DNA from: CAUPWF01 sp964367905
Lineage (GTDB): Bacteria > Bacillota > Clostridia > Lachnospirales > Lachnospiraceae
Length of the DNA stretch: 64,000 nt
Direction: 5' to 3'
NCBI GenBank assembly: GCA_964367905.1
Contig: CAYIZP010000002.1
Coordinates: 1 to 64,000 of the forward strand
Positions 9,180-17,189 of the stretch are shown in pieces; the stretch's first letter is position 1, and every line of letters starts with the position of its first letter. Both the position numbers and the translations under genes were made by a program. The notes beneath the pieces were generated by a model. That model did not search any database and was not told where the DNA came from. It saw nothing but the letters and a program-made list of their open reading frames with translations.

Positions 9180-9208
9180 TTGAAATCTTGTTTCGGTTTT
9201 AGTACAAT
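9180..9208 (+). promoter_or_regulatory. Promoter of gap
   Basis: TTGAAA (9180-9185) and TACAAT (9203-9208) are spaced by 17 bp. The 92-bp leader that follows is A/T-rich and ends in an AGGAGG site. Confidence 0.7.
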
Positions 9209-9300
9209 AACTAAGGGTTGTTTTTTCTTTAACAATGTTAAAGAACTATCAATTAACCGTAAACGGTTTAAAATTTAAAAACAATTAGGAGGAATTAATC

Positions 9301-10314
9301 ATGGCAGTAAAAGTAGCGATTAATGGATTTGGACGTATTGGACGTTTAGCATTCAGACAAATGTTTGGAGCAGAGGGGTATGATGTAGTAGCAATCAATG
9401 ACTTAACAAACCCAAAAATGTTAGCACATTTATTAAAGTATGACTCAGCACAAGGTAGATATGCATTGGCTGACAAAGTAGAAGCAAAAGAAGATTCTAT
9501 CGTAGTTGATGGAAAAGAGATTAAAATTTATGCACAAAGAGACCCAAAAGATCTTCCTTGGGGAGAGTTAGATGTTGATGTAGTACTTGAGTGTACAGGT
9601 TTCTTCTGCTCTAAAGATAAAGCTTCAGCACATATTACAGCAGGAGCTAAGAAAGTTGTTATTTCTGCACCAGCAGGAAATGATCTTCCAACAGTTGTAT
9701 TCAATGTTAACCACGATATTCTTAAAGCAGATGATACAGTTATCTCAGCAGCTTCTTGTACAACAAACTGTCTTGCACCTATGGCAAACGCGTTGAATAA
9801 ATTAGCTCCAATTAAAAGTGGTATCATGGCAACAATCCATGCCTATACAGGAGATCAAATGACTCTTGATGGACCACATCCAAAAGGAGATTTAAGAAGA
9901 GCTCGTGCAGCGGCTTGCTCAATCGTTCCTAACTCAACAGGAGCAGCAAAAGCTATCGGTCTTGTTATTCCAGATTTAAATGGAAAATTAATCGGATCTG
10001 CTCAACGTGTTCCTACACCAACAGGATCAACAACACTTTTAACAGCAGTTGTTGAAGGAGCAGTAACAGTTGATCAAATCAATGCAGCTATGAAAGCGGC
10101 AGCCGATGAGTCTTTCGGATATACAGAAGAAGAATTAGTATCTAGCGATATCGTAGGAATCACATATGGTTCTCTATTCGATTCTACACAAACAATGGCT
10201 ACACAATTAGACAACGGAACTACACAAGTACAAGTTGTTTCTTGGTATGACAATGAGAACTCATACACAAGCCAAATGGTTAGAACTATTAAATACTTCG
10301 CTGAATTAGCTTAA
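9301..10314 (+). CDS. gap: Glyceraldehyde-3-phosphate dehydrogenase
   Basis: Glycolytic, NAD-dependent, phosphorylating. The 337-residue enzyme has the Rossmann motif INGFGRIGR and the catalytic ASCTTNCLAP with C153. AGGAGG precedes the ATG. It is followed by a strong terminator, so most transcripts probably stop before pgk. Codon use is biased to A/T-ending preferred codons, as expected for a highly expressed gene. Confidence 0.98.
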   Translation: MAVKVAINGFGRIGRLAFRQMFGAEGYDVVAINDLTNPKMLAHLLKYDSAQGRYALADKVEAKEDSIVVDGKEIKIYAQRDPKDLPWGELDVDVVLECTGFFCSKDKASAHITAGAKKVVISAPAGNDLPTVVFNVNHDILKADDTVISAASCTTNCLAPMANALNKLAPIKSGIMATIHAYTGDQMTLDGPHPKGDLRRARAAACSIVPNSTGAAKAIGLVIPDLNGKLIGSAQRVPTPTGSTTLLTAVVEGAVTVDQINAAMKAAADESFGYTEEELVSSDIVGITYGSLFDSTQTMATQLDNGTTQVQVVSWYDNENSYTSQMVRTIKYFAELA

Positions 10315-10359
10315 TTACAAGTTTAGAAGAGTAAAATTTAATTTTAGATCCATATGCGG

Positions 10360-10389
10360 GTCCGGTCATCCTGGCCGGACTCATTTTTT
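10360..10389 (+). terminator. Terminator after gap
   Basis: An 8-bp GC-rich stem (arms 10360-10367 and 10373-10380, core GTCCGG/CCGGAC) with a 5-nt loop is followed by TCATTTTTT. A typical Rho-independent terminator. Confidence 0.85.
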
Positions 10390-10548
10390 ATGTAATAGGA
10401 AACTGTGTTTCCATTACATAAAAACGCTCCGCGAGGATGCACGCGAATTCGATAGGTAGATGTCACGTCGTGACCGAATTCGGTGCACAAAGTGTGCTTC
10501 TCCCTCAAGAGTGAGGGCGGGGGTGTTGAAGTGTCGAAGACACTTTGT
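10388..10548. repeat. Palindrome-rich intergenic block between gap and pgk
   Basis: Several inverted repeats are packed into 160 bp: arms 10388-10403/10407-10421 (one bulge); two copies of the palindrome CGAATTCG (10444-10451, 10475-10482) around GTCACG-T-CGTGAC (10462-10474); CCCTCA/TGAGGG (10502-10517); AAGTGTC/GACACTT (10529-10545); and a longer pairing ACAAAGTGT (10487-10495) with ACACTTTGT (10540-10548). The block is more GC-rich than its surroundings. A frame read through it from 10460 into pgk is not credible as protein. It may be an RNA leader of pgk or a mobile palindromic unit. Confidence 0.6.
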
Positions 10549-10585
10549 TCAAATAAAATTTTTCAATATGAAAGGACATAATATT

Positions 10586-11779
10586 ATGTTAAATAAGAAA
10601 TCAGTGGACGATATCAGTGTAAAAGGAAAGAAAGTACTTGTTAGATGCGACTTCAATGTACCGTTGATCGATGGTAAAATCACAGATGAGAACCGTTTAG
10701 TAGCGGCATTACCTACAATTAAGAAGTTAATTGCAGATGGAGGACAACTTATTCTTTGCTCTCACCTTGGAAAACCAAAAGGAGAGGCAGTACCTTCTCT
10801 ATCATTGGCGCCAGTTGCTGTAAGATTATCTGAATTACTAGGTCAAGAAGTGAAATTTGCAGCAGACGCAGAAGTAGTTGGAGACAATGCAAAAGCAGCT
10901 GTGGCAGCGATGAAAGACGGAGATGTTATCCTTCTTGAAAACACACGTTACAGAATTGAAGAAACAAAGAATGGCGAAGCATTTAGCAAAGATTTAGCTT
11001 CTCTAGCAGATATCTTTGTAAACGATGCATTCGGTACAGCTCACAGAGCTCACTGCTCGAACGTAGGTGTTACAGAATATGTTGATGTAGCTTGCGTTGG
11101 TTACTTGATGCAAAAAGAGATCGATTACCTAGGAAATGCTGTAAACAAGCCAGAGAGACCATTTGTTGCAATCCTTGGTGGATCAAAAGTTTCTAGTAAG
11201 ATTTCTGTAATCGAGAACTTGTTAGAAAAAGTAGATACATTAATCATCGGTGGTGGTATGATGTATACATTTGAAAAGGCAAAAGGTGGAAGTATTGGTA
11301 ATTCTTTACTTGAAGATGAGTACTGTGATTATGCATTGCAAATGATCAAAAAAGCAGAAGAAAAAGGTGTGAACTTCTTATTACCAGTAGATTGTGTTGC
11401 AGCAGATAAATTCGCGAATGATGCAAACACAAAAGTTTGCAAGCCAGGAGAGATTCCAGAAGGATGGTCGGGATTAGATATCGGACCTGAGACAGAAACT
11501 TTATTTGCAAATGCGGTAGCGGATGCGAAGACAGTAGTATGGAACGGACCTATGGGATGCTTCGAAATGTCGAATTTTGCATCTGGTACAGAGTCAGTAG
11601 CAAAAGCGCTAGCAGCTTCAAGTGCAACCACAATCATTGGTGGTGGAGATTCTGCAGCAGCTGTAAACCAAATGGGATTTGGTGACAAGATGTCACACAT
11701 TTCTACAGGTGGTGGAGCTTCTCTTGAGTTCTTAGAAGGAAAAGACCTACCAGGTGTTGTAGCAGCAAACGATAAATAA
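10586..11779 (+). CDS. pgk: Phosphoglycerate kinase
   Basis: Transfers phosphate from 1,3-bisphosphoglycerate to ADP. The 397-residue enzyme has the N-terminal VLVRCDFNVPL, the HLGKPKG substrate loop and the C-terminal IIGGGDSAAA nucleotide loop. The start at 10586 (MLNKKSV) follows AAAGGA at a 9-nt spacing. Longer in-frame extensions run through the palindromic block and are rejected. tpiA follows after 36 nt. Confidence 0.97.
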   Translation: MLNKKSVDDISVKGKKVLVRCDFNVPLIDGKITDENRLVAALPTIKKLIADGGQLILCSHLGKPKGEAVPSLSLAPVAVRLSELLGQEVKFAADAEVVGDNAKAAVAAMKDGDVILLENTRYRIEETKNGEAFSKDLASLADIFVNDAFGTAHRAHCSNVGVTEYVDVACVGYLMQKEIDYLGNAVNKPERPFVAILGGSKVSSKISVIENLLEKVDTLIIGGGMMYTFEKAKGGSIGNSLLEDEYCDYALQMIKKAEEKGVNFLLPVDCVAADKFANDANTKVCKPGEIPEGWSGLDIGPETETLFANAVADAKTVVWNGPMGCFEMSNFASGTESVAKALAASSATTIIGGGDSAAAVNQMGFGDKMSHISTGGGASLEFLEGKDLPGVVAANDK

Positions 11780-11815
11780 TACAAATTGACAAACATTATT
11801 TGAGGAGATTGAATC

Positions 11816-12565
11816 ATGGCAAGAAAAAAAATAATCGCTGGTAACTGGAAGATGAATATGACTCCAAGCCAAGCAGTAGAGTTAGTAAATATGTTAAAGC
11901 CACTAGTGGCTAACGACGAAGTTGATGTGGTATTTGCAGTTCCTGCAATCGACATCATTCCAGCAATGGAAGCGGCAAAAGGTTCGAATATCGAAATCGC
12001 AGCTGAGAACATGTACTATGAAGAAAGCGGAGCTTATACAGGGGAAATCTCTCCAGCTATGCTTACGGATGTAGGAGTGAAATATGTTGTGATTGGGCAC
12101 TCTGAGAGAAGAGAGTACTTCGCAGAGACAGATGTGACTGTAAACAAAAAAGTTCTAAAAGCATTAGAGCACAACATCACACCAATCATGTGTTGCGGAG
12201 AGTCTCTAGAGCAAAGAGAGCAAGGCGTAACAATGGATTTCATCCGTCAGCAAGTAAAAATTGGATTACAAAACGTTTCAGCTGAGCAAGCTGCAACAGT
12301 AGTAATTGCATATGAGCCAATCTGGGCAATCGGAACAGGAAAAGTTGCGACAACAGAACAAGCTCAAGAAGTGTGCAAGGGAATCCGCGAGTGTATCGCT
12401 GAAGTTTATGATCAAGCAGCAGCTGACGCTATTCGTATCCAATACGGTGGTTCAGTATCTGCAGATAGCGCGCCTGAATTATTTGCACAAGCAGACATTG
12501 ATGGAGGTCTAGTAGGTGGAGCATCACTTAAGGCTGATTTTGGTAAAATTGTAAATTATAAATAA
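11816..12565 (+). CDS. tpiA: Triosephosphate isomerase
   Basis: Interconverts dihydroxyacetone phosphate and glyceraldehyde 3-phosphate. The 249-residue TIM barrel has GNWKMN, the catalytic histidine in IGHSERR and the catalytic glutamate in AYEPIWAIGTG. GAGGAG precedes the ATG. Its last 47 bases and stop codon are repeated after the N gap as part of the 55-bp duplication, which is an assembly effect and not a second gene. Confidence 0.97.
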   Translation: MARKKIIAGNWKMNMTPSQAVELVNMLKPLVANDEVDVVFAVPAIDIIPAMEAAKGSNIEIAAENMYYEESGAYTGEISPAMLTDVGVKYVVIGHSERREYFAETDVTVNKKVLKALEHNITPIMCCGESLEQREQGVTMDFIRQQVKIGLQNVSAEQAATVVIAYEPIWAIGTGKVATTEQAQEVCKGIRECIAEVYDQAAADAIRIQYGGSVSADSAPELFAQADIDGGLVGGASLKADFGKIVNYK

Positions 12566-12573
12566 GAGATTTT

Positions 12574-12673
12574 NNNNNNNNNNNNNNNNNNNNNNNNNNN
12601 NNNNNNNNNNNNNNNNNNNNNNNNNNNNNNNNNNNNNNNNNNNNNNNNNNNNNNNNNNNNNNNNNNNNNNNNN
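12574..12673. other. 100-N assembly gap with 55-bp duplicated flanks
   Basis: Exactly 100 N. The 55 bp before it (12519-12573) recur without change directly after it (12674-12728). This is what a scaffolder leaves when two contigs share a k-mer-length end but are not merged. True sequence is probably continuous here, with no missing gene. Confidence 0.9.
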
Positions 12674-12744
12674 GAGCATCACTTAAGGCTGATTTTGGTA
12701 AAATTGTAAATTATAAATAAGAGATTTTATATCACATGATAGAG

Positions 12745-12792
12745 GCTATCACGAAACCATGATACATGAATTGCGGATTCGTGGTAGCTTTT
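12745..12792 (+). terminator. Terminator after tpiA
   Basis: Arms 12745-12755 and 12778-12788 (GCTATCACGAA with TTCGTGGTAGC, 11 bp with one G-U) enclose a 22-nt loop and are followed by TTTT. With the gap closed, it lies directly downstream of tpiA. Confidence 0.65.
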
Positions 12793-12819
12793 GCTTGAAG
12801 AAGTAAAAGAGGATAGAAT
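12791..12819 (+). promoter_or_regulatory. Promoter of gpmI
   Basis: TTGCTT (12791-12796) and TAGAAT (12814-12819) with a 17-bp spacer, directly after the tpiA terminator. The -35 box shares the terminator U-tract. Confidence 0.5.
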
Positions 12820-12879
12820 AATCAAGCATACGAGTGATGATGTATGCATAGATGAATAAGCATTTTGGAGGAAAAAAGA

Positions 12880-14418
12880 ATGGCTAAGAAACCAACTGTA
12901 TTGATGATTCTTGATGGATATGGTTTAAATAAAGAAACAAAAGGGAATGCAGTATATCAAGCGGCAACTCCTGTAATGGACAAATTAATGGCTGAATGCC
13001 CATTTGTAGAGGGGAAGGCAAGTGGATTGGATGTTGGGCTACCTGATGGACAGATGGGGAACTCGGAAGTGGGACATCTGAACATGGGTGCAGGACGTAT
13101 TGTATATCAAGATTTGACAAAGATTACAAAGTCGATTAAGGATGGAGATTTCTTCGAAAATCCAGCCTTATTAGCAGCATGTAAAAATGCAAAAGACAAC
13201 AATTCTGCATTGCACATGTTTGGTCTAGTATCAGATGGTGGTGTGCATAGTCACAATGAGCACATCTATGGTCTTCTAGAGCTTGCGAAACAACAAGGAT
13301 TAGACAAAGTATTCGTACACTGTTTCCTAGACGGTAGAGATACACCACCGGCTTCAGGAAAGAGCTATGTAGAAGCATTAGAAGCAAAGATGAATGAAAT
13401 CAGAGTTGGAAAAGTAGCATCTGTAATGGGACGTTACTATGCAATGGATCGTGACAATCGTTGGGATAGAGTAGAGTTAGCATACAAGGCAATGGCAAAA
13501 GGCGAAGGCGAGATGACAGAGAGCGCGCCAGCTGCAATTGGAGCATCCTACGATGAAGGAAAAACAGATGAGTTTGTATTACCTACAGTAGTGGTGGAAG
13601 ATGGAAAAGCTATCGGAGCAATCTCAGACCAGGATTCTGTAATCTTCTATAACTTCAGACCAGATAGAGCACGTGAAATTGCAAGAACATTCTGCGATGA
13701 TGATTTCACAGGATTTGAAAGGGGTTCAAGAGTACAGACAACATTTGTATGTTTCACAGATTATGATGTAACCATTCAAAACAAACTTGTTGCATTTACA
13801 AAAGACGAAATTACAAATACTTTTGGAGAATTCCTTGCAAGCAATAACCTAACACAAGCTAGAATCGCTGAGACAGAGAAATATGCACACGTAACCTTCT
13901 TCTTCAATGGAGGAATCGAAGAGCCAAACAAGGGAGAAGATAGAATCCTAGTGAACTCACCGAAGGTGGCAACATACGACCTTCAACCAGAGATGAGTGC
14001 CTATGAAGTATGTGATAAAGTAGTAGATGCAATCACATCAGACAAATACGATGTAATCATCACAAACTTTGCAAACCCTGATATGGTTGGACATACAGGA
14101 ATCGAAGGAGCTGCAATCAAAGCAGTAGAAGCAGTAGATTCATGTGTAGGAAAGATTGTTGATGCATTATGCAAAACAAACGGACAGATGTTTATCTGTG
14201 CAGATCATGGCAATGCAGAGCAATTAATCGACCCAGAAAATGGGGAGCCATTCACAGCTCACACCACATTACCTGTGCCATTTATCTTGGTAAATGCAGG
14301 AGAAGGTGTAGGACTGCGCGAGGGTGGATGCCTAGCAGACATCGCACCAACATTGATTGAGATGATGGGGATGGAACAACCAAAAGAAATGACAGGGAAG
14401 TCGTTGTTGAAAAAATAA
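12880..14418 (+). CDS. gpmI: 2,3-bisphosphoglycerate-independent phosphoglycerate mutase
   Basis: Converts 3- to 2-phosphoglycerate with two Mn ions. The 512-residue product is of normal length. Motifs: LMILDGYGLN at the N-terminus, the catalytic serine in MGNSEVGHLN, the substrate region DGRDTPP and the metal site ADHGNAE. GGAGG at 12867-12871 fixes the ATG at 12880; an upstream in-frame TTG overlaps that site and is rejected. Last gene of the glycolytic group. Confidence 0.97.
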   Translation: MAKKPTVLMILDGYGLNKETKGNAVYQAATPVMDKLMAECPFVEGKASGLDVGLPDGQMGNSEVGHLNMGAGRIVYQDLTKITKSIKDGDFFENPALLAACKNAKDNNSALHMFGLVSDGGVHSHNEHIYGLLELAKQQGLDKVFVHCFLDGRDTPPASGKSYVEALEAKMNEIRVGKVASVMGRYYAMDRDNRWDRVELAYKAMAKGEGEMTESAPAAIGASYDEGKTDEFVLPTVVVEDGKAIGAISDQDSVIFYNFRPDRAREIARTFCDDDFTGFERGSRVQTTFVCFTDYDVTIQNKLVAFTKDEITNTFGEFLASNNLTQARIAETEKYAHVTFFFNGGIEEPNKGEDRILVNSPKVATYDLQPEMSAYEVCDKVVDAITSDKYDVIITNFANPDMVGHTGIEGAAIKAVEAVDSCVGKIVDALCKTNGQMFICADHGNAEQLIDPENGEPFTAHTTLPVPFILVNAGEGVGLREGGCLADIAPTLIEMMGMEQPKEMTGKSLLKK

Positions 14419-14465
14419 ATATTCCCAAAATAGATTTTCAAATAATATATTATTCAAATAATACC

Positions 14466-14639
14466 GTAGGTACCGCAACTATGCTTAGAACCTGCTATTC
14501 TTCCGATTTTATGTCTTCGCCTTATTCTGTAGGAAAAAACAAAACTCACTTCGTTCAGACAGTTGTTTTTCCCTACGGCAGGCGACATAAAATTCGTTGA
14601 ATGTACGCAATGGTTCTTGTACATAGTTGCGGTACCTAC
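14466..14639. repeat. Large foldback (inverted-repeat) element
   Basis: An 18-bp perfect inverted repeat (GTAGGTACCGCAACTATG at 14466-14483; its complement at 14622-14639) encloses further matching arms: GATTTTATGTC..CGCC against GGCGACATAAAATTC, and GTAGGAAAAAACAA against TTGTTTTTCCCTAC. The whole 174 bp can fold into one long imperfect hairpin around a loop near 14555. The rest of the 339-bp space between gpmI and the next gene holds a short A/T palindrome (14442-14455) and a promoter. No transposase frame and no clear target duplication are visible. It could be a MITE-like foldback or a gpmI 3' structure. Confidence 0.7.
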
Positions 14640-14688
14640 TTGCATTTATCAGATAAGAAGAATTTAGCAAGTGAGTTGATTGATAATA

Positions 14689-14717
14689 TTGTCGCCTGGT
14701 TCTTTTTGTTGTATAAT
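14689..14717 (+). promoter_or_regulatory. Promoter of the 115-residue gene
   Basis: TTGTCG (14689-14694), 17-bp spacer, perfect TATAAT (14712-14717). Confidence 0.6.
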
Positions 14718-14757
14718 AGAGTTGTGCTATTTAAATACCGAATGGAGGGAGAATGAT

Positions 14758-15105
14758 ATGATAAGAAAGATAGCGATTGTACCTATGGTAACAAATGGAC
14801 GTGCATCAGAAGTTGGAATGGACGGTCATTTTAATGTTTTTAAGAAAAAAAGAAGCAAGGTTCTTAAGGAAGCTTTGGAGTCTGCATTGAATGAAAAAGA
14901 ATACAGTGCAGAGATTATAGTTGATGTAAATCATGGTGATTTACGTGCTTTGAAAAGAGAAGGAGTAGACTTGTTTTTGATTCCACATCTTGTCTCGATT
15001 TATGTGGATCGTGACGGTATTGATGAGTCGGCATGTTTTAGGCTAACACATGAGGAATATGAAAATGGAGAAGTAGAAAGGATTGTTCAGCGTATAGTAG
15101 GATAA
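14758..15105 (+). CDS. Small hypothetical protein, 115 residues
   Basis: Not recognised. The gene is well formed: promoter at 14689-14717, GGAGGG 8 nt before the ATG, and a hairpin about 100 bp downstream. The product begins MIRKIAIVPMVTNGRA, has an alpha/beta pattern (strands at about 3-9, 50-56 and 71-77, a basic helix at about 30-45) and no signal peptide or membrane segment, so a soluble cytoplasmic protein is likely. There are no neighbours in an operon to hint at function. An in-frame extension back to 14680 covers the promoter and is rejected. Confidence 0.75.
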   Translation: MIRKIAIVPMVTNGRASEVGMDGHFNVFKKKRSKVLKEALESALNEKEYSAEIIVDVNHGDLRALKREGVDLFLIPHLVSIYVDRDGIDESACFRLTHEEYENGEVERIVQRIVG

Positions 15106-15205
15106 AAAGCATTTGAGAAATTATTCCAATAATTATGACGATAAGATTGAGGAAGAAATAGATAGTTGACAGTAAGATGAAGTTCATATTTCCCCTTATG
15201 CACAA

Positions 15206-15240
15206 AGTGGCTCTATCATAAGATAGAGCTACTTGATTTT
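15206..15240 (+). terminator. Hairpin downstream of the 115-residue gene
   Basis: An 8-bp perfect stem, GCTCTATC (15210-15217) and GATAGAGC (15222-15229), with an ATAA loop, extended by AGT/ACT across a mismatch and followed by TTGATTTT. It lies about 100 bp after the stop codon. Confidence 0.55.
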
Positions 15241-15509
15241 CTAGGCGTTCACCTATAAAGTCGCCAATGGTGGGCAAACAATATTTTCTTTTGGGTACGG
15301 CTACCCTCTACTAGTAGAATCTGATTACTTCTGGTGAAATCATGAGGGTTATATGGAGTCATCCAGAATGGACACATATTGATATAGTAAGTGTGATGAA
15401 AAATATAGAATTTCTAACGGTAACAGGTGTAAAAATTTTGATTCTGTTAATGATAAGTAAGAGGTTTTGGAGATAGGAATGTTTTGCTAAATGTGTGGAG
15501 TGATAAAAC

Positions 15510-15538
15510 TTGAATTTGCATGGGTGGTATGGTATAAT
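15510..15538 (+). promoter_or_regulatory. Promoter of the glycan cluster
   Basis: TTGAAT (15510-15515), 17-bp spacer, perfect TATAAT (15533-15538), 56 bp before the LCP gene. The tightly packed genes down to 24323 could all be read from it. Confidence 0.7.
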
Positions 15539-15594
15539 ACGAAAGATATTGTGTTATGAATAAGTAAGTTTTTGAATTAAAAAGGAGTAGTTTT

Positions 15595-17178
15595 ATGTCA
15601 GATAGAAGACCAAAGAATAGAAAGCCTGAGAGGGACTTTGATGTACAAAATTCCGCAAAATCCACATATAATCCTAAGGGGAGGCGGGCTAGAAACAAAC
15701 AGAGAAAAAATGAAAATTATAGTAATAAGCTTGCAAGACATATTGGAATTGGAATCAGTGTGGTGCAATTGTTTGCTACCTTGTATTTCACATTGAATGT
15801 ATTTTTATTAAATATGTTGCCAACCATGTATTTTTATATTTTATTTGCAATTTTATTTATATTATTTTTACTTCCATTTTTAGGTCAATTTTTCTCAAAG
15901 AAAAGAGCAATATTCGCAAAAGTATTCAGTTGTATTATGATTGTTGCGCTTTTGTTCGGTGGCTTCTATGTTGGAAGAACCAATGGTGCAATTGGCGCAA
16001 TTAGTGGTGGTGATGAAAAATTAGATAGCATGGTGGTAGCTGTGTTGGCAGATGACTCTGCGGAAACGATAGAAGATGCAAAAGGTTATAGCTTTGGTGT
16101 TCAGTATTCACAAGATGGAGATGATGTGAAGGATACCGTGTCAGCAATAGAGTCGGAATTGAGCACTACCTTAGACGTTGTAGAATATGGCGATAGAAAT
16201 GCACAGAAGGATGCTTTAATCTCAGGAAATGTGCAAGCCATGGTTTTCAACGAAGCATTTATAGGGGTTTTGGAAGAGGCTCATCCTGGATTTGAACAAA
16301 GCATTAAAATAATTTATACGCATGAAATTAAAACTGTAATACAAAATGTTGTGCAGGATGTAGATGTACAAAACAATTCTTTTATTGTGTACATCAGTGG
16401 AATTGATGTTTATGGAAAAATATCGACCAATAGTCGAAGTGATGTGAACATCTTGGCAGTTGTAAATCCTGATACACATCAGGTATTGTTGGTGAATACA
16501 CCACGTGATTATTATATAGAAATTCCAGGCATTACAAATGGAGCGAAAGATAAATTAACACATGCAGCCAATTATGGTGTGGATTATTCGATGGCAACAT
16601 TGGAACAATTGTATGGAATTGAAATACCATTCTATGCTCGAGTGAATTTTACATCCATGATTGATATTGTAGATGCACTCGGTGGTGTTGATGTCAATTC
16701 AGAGTATGGATTTACAACAACAGTAGGTGGAATGTGGGTTGATAAAGGTATGAATAATTTCACGGGTGAGGAAGCGTTAGATTTCTGTAGAGAACGTAAA
16801 AATGTACCTGGTGGAGACGAGCAGCGAGGAAAGAATCAACAAGCAGTTATTACAGCTATGCTTGAAAAGATGATGTCACCAGCTATGTTAATGGGAGCAG
16901 GAGATATTATTGATAGTGTGAGTGGTAACGTGGATACCAATATGACAGAAGCACAGATTCAAACTCTAATTAAAGATCAATTAGAATCAGGTAGTGATTG
17001 GGATATTCAATCAATCGCCGTAACAGGAACTGGAAGTAGTGCAGTATGTTATTCGGGAGGGTCGGCACCATTGTCAATTATCGACCCAGATATGAGTACA
17101 GTAGAAGCTGCGACAGTGCAGATTGAAAATGTTATGGAAGGATTGCCGGTAAGTAGTGAAACTGTAGAGAGTAATTGA
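15595..17178 (+). CDS. LytR-CpsA-Psr (LCP) family glycopolymer ligase
   Basis: LCP enzymes move lipid-linked glycans to peptidoglycan outside the membrane. The 527-residue product has a basic N-terminus, three hydrophobic segments at about 50-125, an accessory region, and the LCP domain at about 280-440 with SRSDVNILAV, the arginine motif NTPRDYY, DALGGVDV and the late catalytic FCRERKNVPGGDEQRG. Length and order fit the Firmicutes CpsA-type with an N-terminal accessory domain. AAAGGAG precedes the ATG. As first gene of the glycan cluster it probably attaches that cluster's product to the wall. Confidence 0.9.
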   Translation: MSDRRPKNRKPERDFDVQNSAKSTYNPKGRRARNKQRKNENYSNKLARHIGIGISVVQLFATLYFTLNVFLLNMLPTMYFYILFAILFILFLLPFLGQFFSKKRAIFAKVFSCIMIVALLFGGFYVGRTNGAIGAISGGDEKLDSMVVAVLADDSAETIEDAKGYSFGVQYSQDGDDVKDTVSAIESELSTTLDVVEYGDRNAQKDALISGNVQAMVFNEAFIGVLEEAHPGFEQSIKIIYTHEIKTVIQNVVQDVDVQNNSFIVYISGIDVYGKISTNSRSDVNILAVVNPDTHQVLLVNTPRDYYIEIPGITNGAKDKLTHAANYGVDYSMATLEQLYGIEIPFYARVNFTSMIDIVDALGGVDVNSEYGFTTTVGGMWVDKGMNNFTGEEALDFCRERKNVPGGDEQRGKNQQAVITAMLEKMMSPAMLMGAGDIIDSVSGNVDTNMTEAQIQTLIKDQLESGSDWDIQSIAVTGTGSSAVCYSGGSAPLSIIDPDMSTVEAATVQIENVMEGLPVSSETVESN

Positions 17179-17189
17179 GGGATGAAACG

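Larger units (their letters stand above)
15106..15594. other. 489-bp noncoding stretch with local structure
   Basis: No credible gene is seen. It holds a terminator-like hairpin (15206-15233), then a region with interleaved pairings at 15244-15272 (GGCG with CGCC, CACC with GGTG, a possible pseudoknot), GGGTA/TACCC at 15293-15306, and CTACTAGTAG near 15308. The promoter of the LCP gene follows at 15510-15538. It does not match any riboswitch consensus I can recall. Confidence 0.45.

Noticed and set aside
10460..10585. N-terminal extension of pgk
   Set aside because: The extra residues come from the palindromic block. Family alignment and AAAGGA both support the start at 10586.
11329..12012. 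A 227-codon minus-strand open frame across pgk and tpiA
   Set aside because: It lies fully antisense to two certain glycolytic genes, has no ribosome site and no recognisable motif. The open frame follows from biased codon use on the plus strand.
12674..12728. A partial second copy of tpiA
   Set aside because: It is the exact 55-bp duplication at an N gap, of the same length as at the other gap. This is an assembly effect.
15240..15370. A known riboswitch class (c-di-GMP, THF, ZTP, preQ1)
   Set aside because: The pairings and conserved loop bases of these classes could not be found. Kept only as a possible uncharacterised structure.
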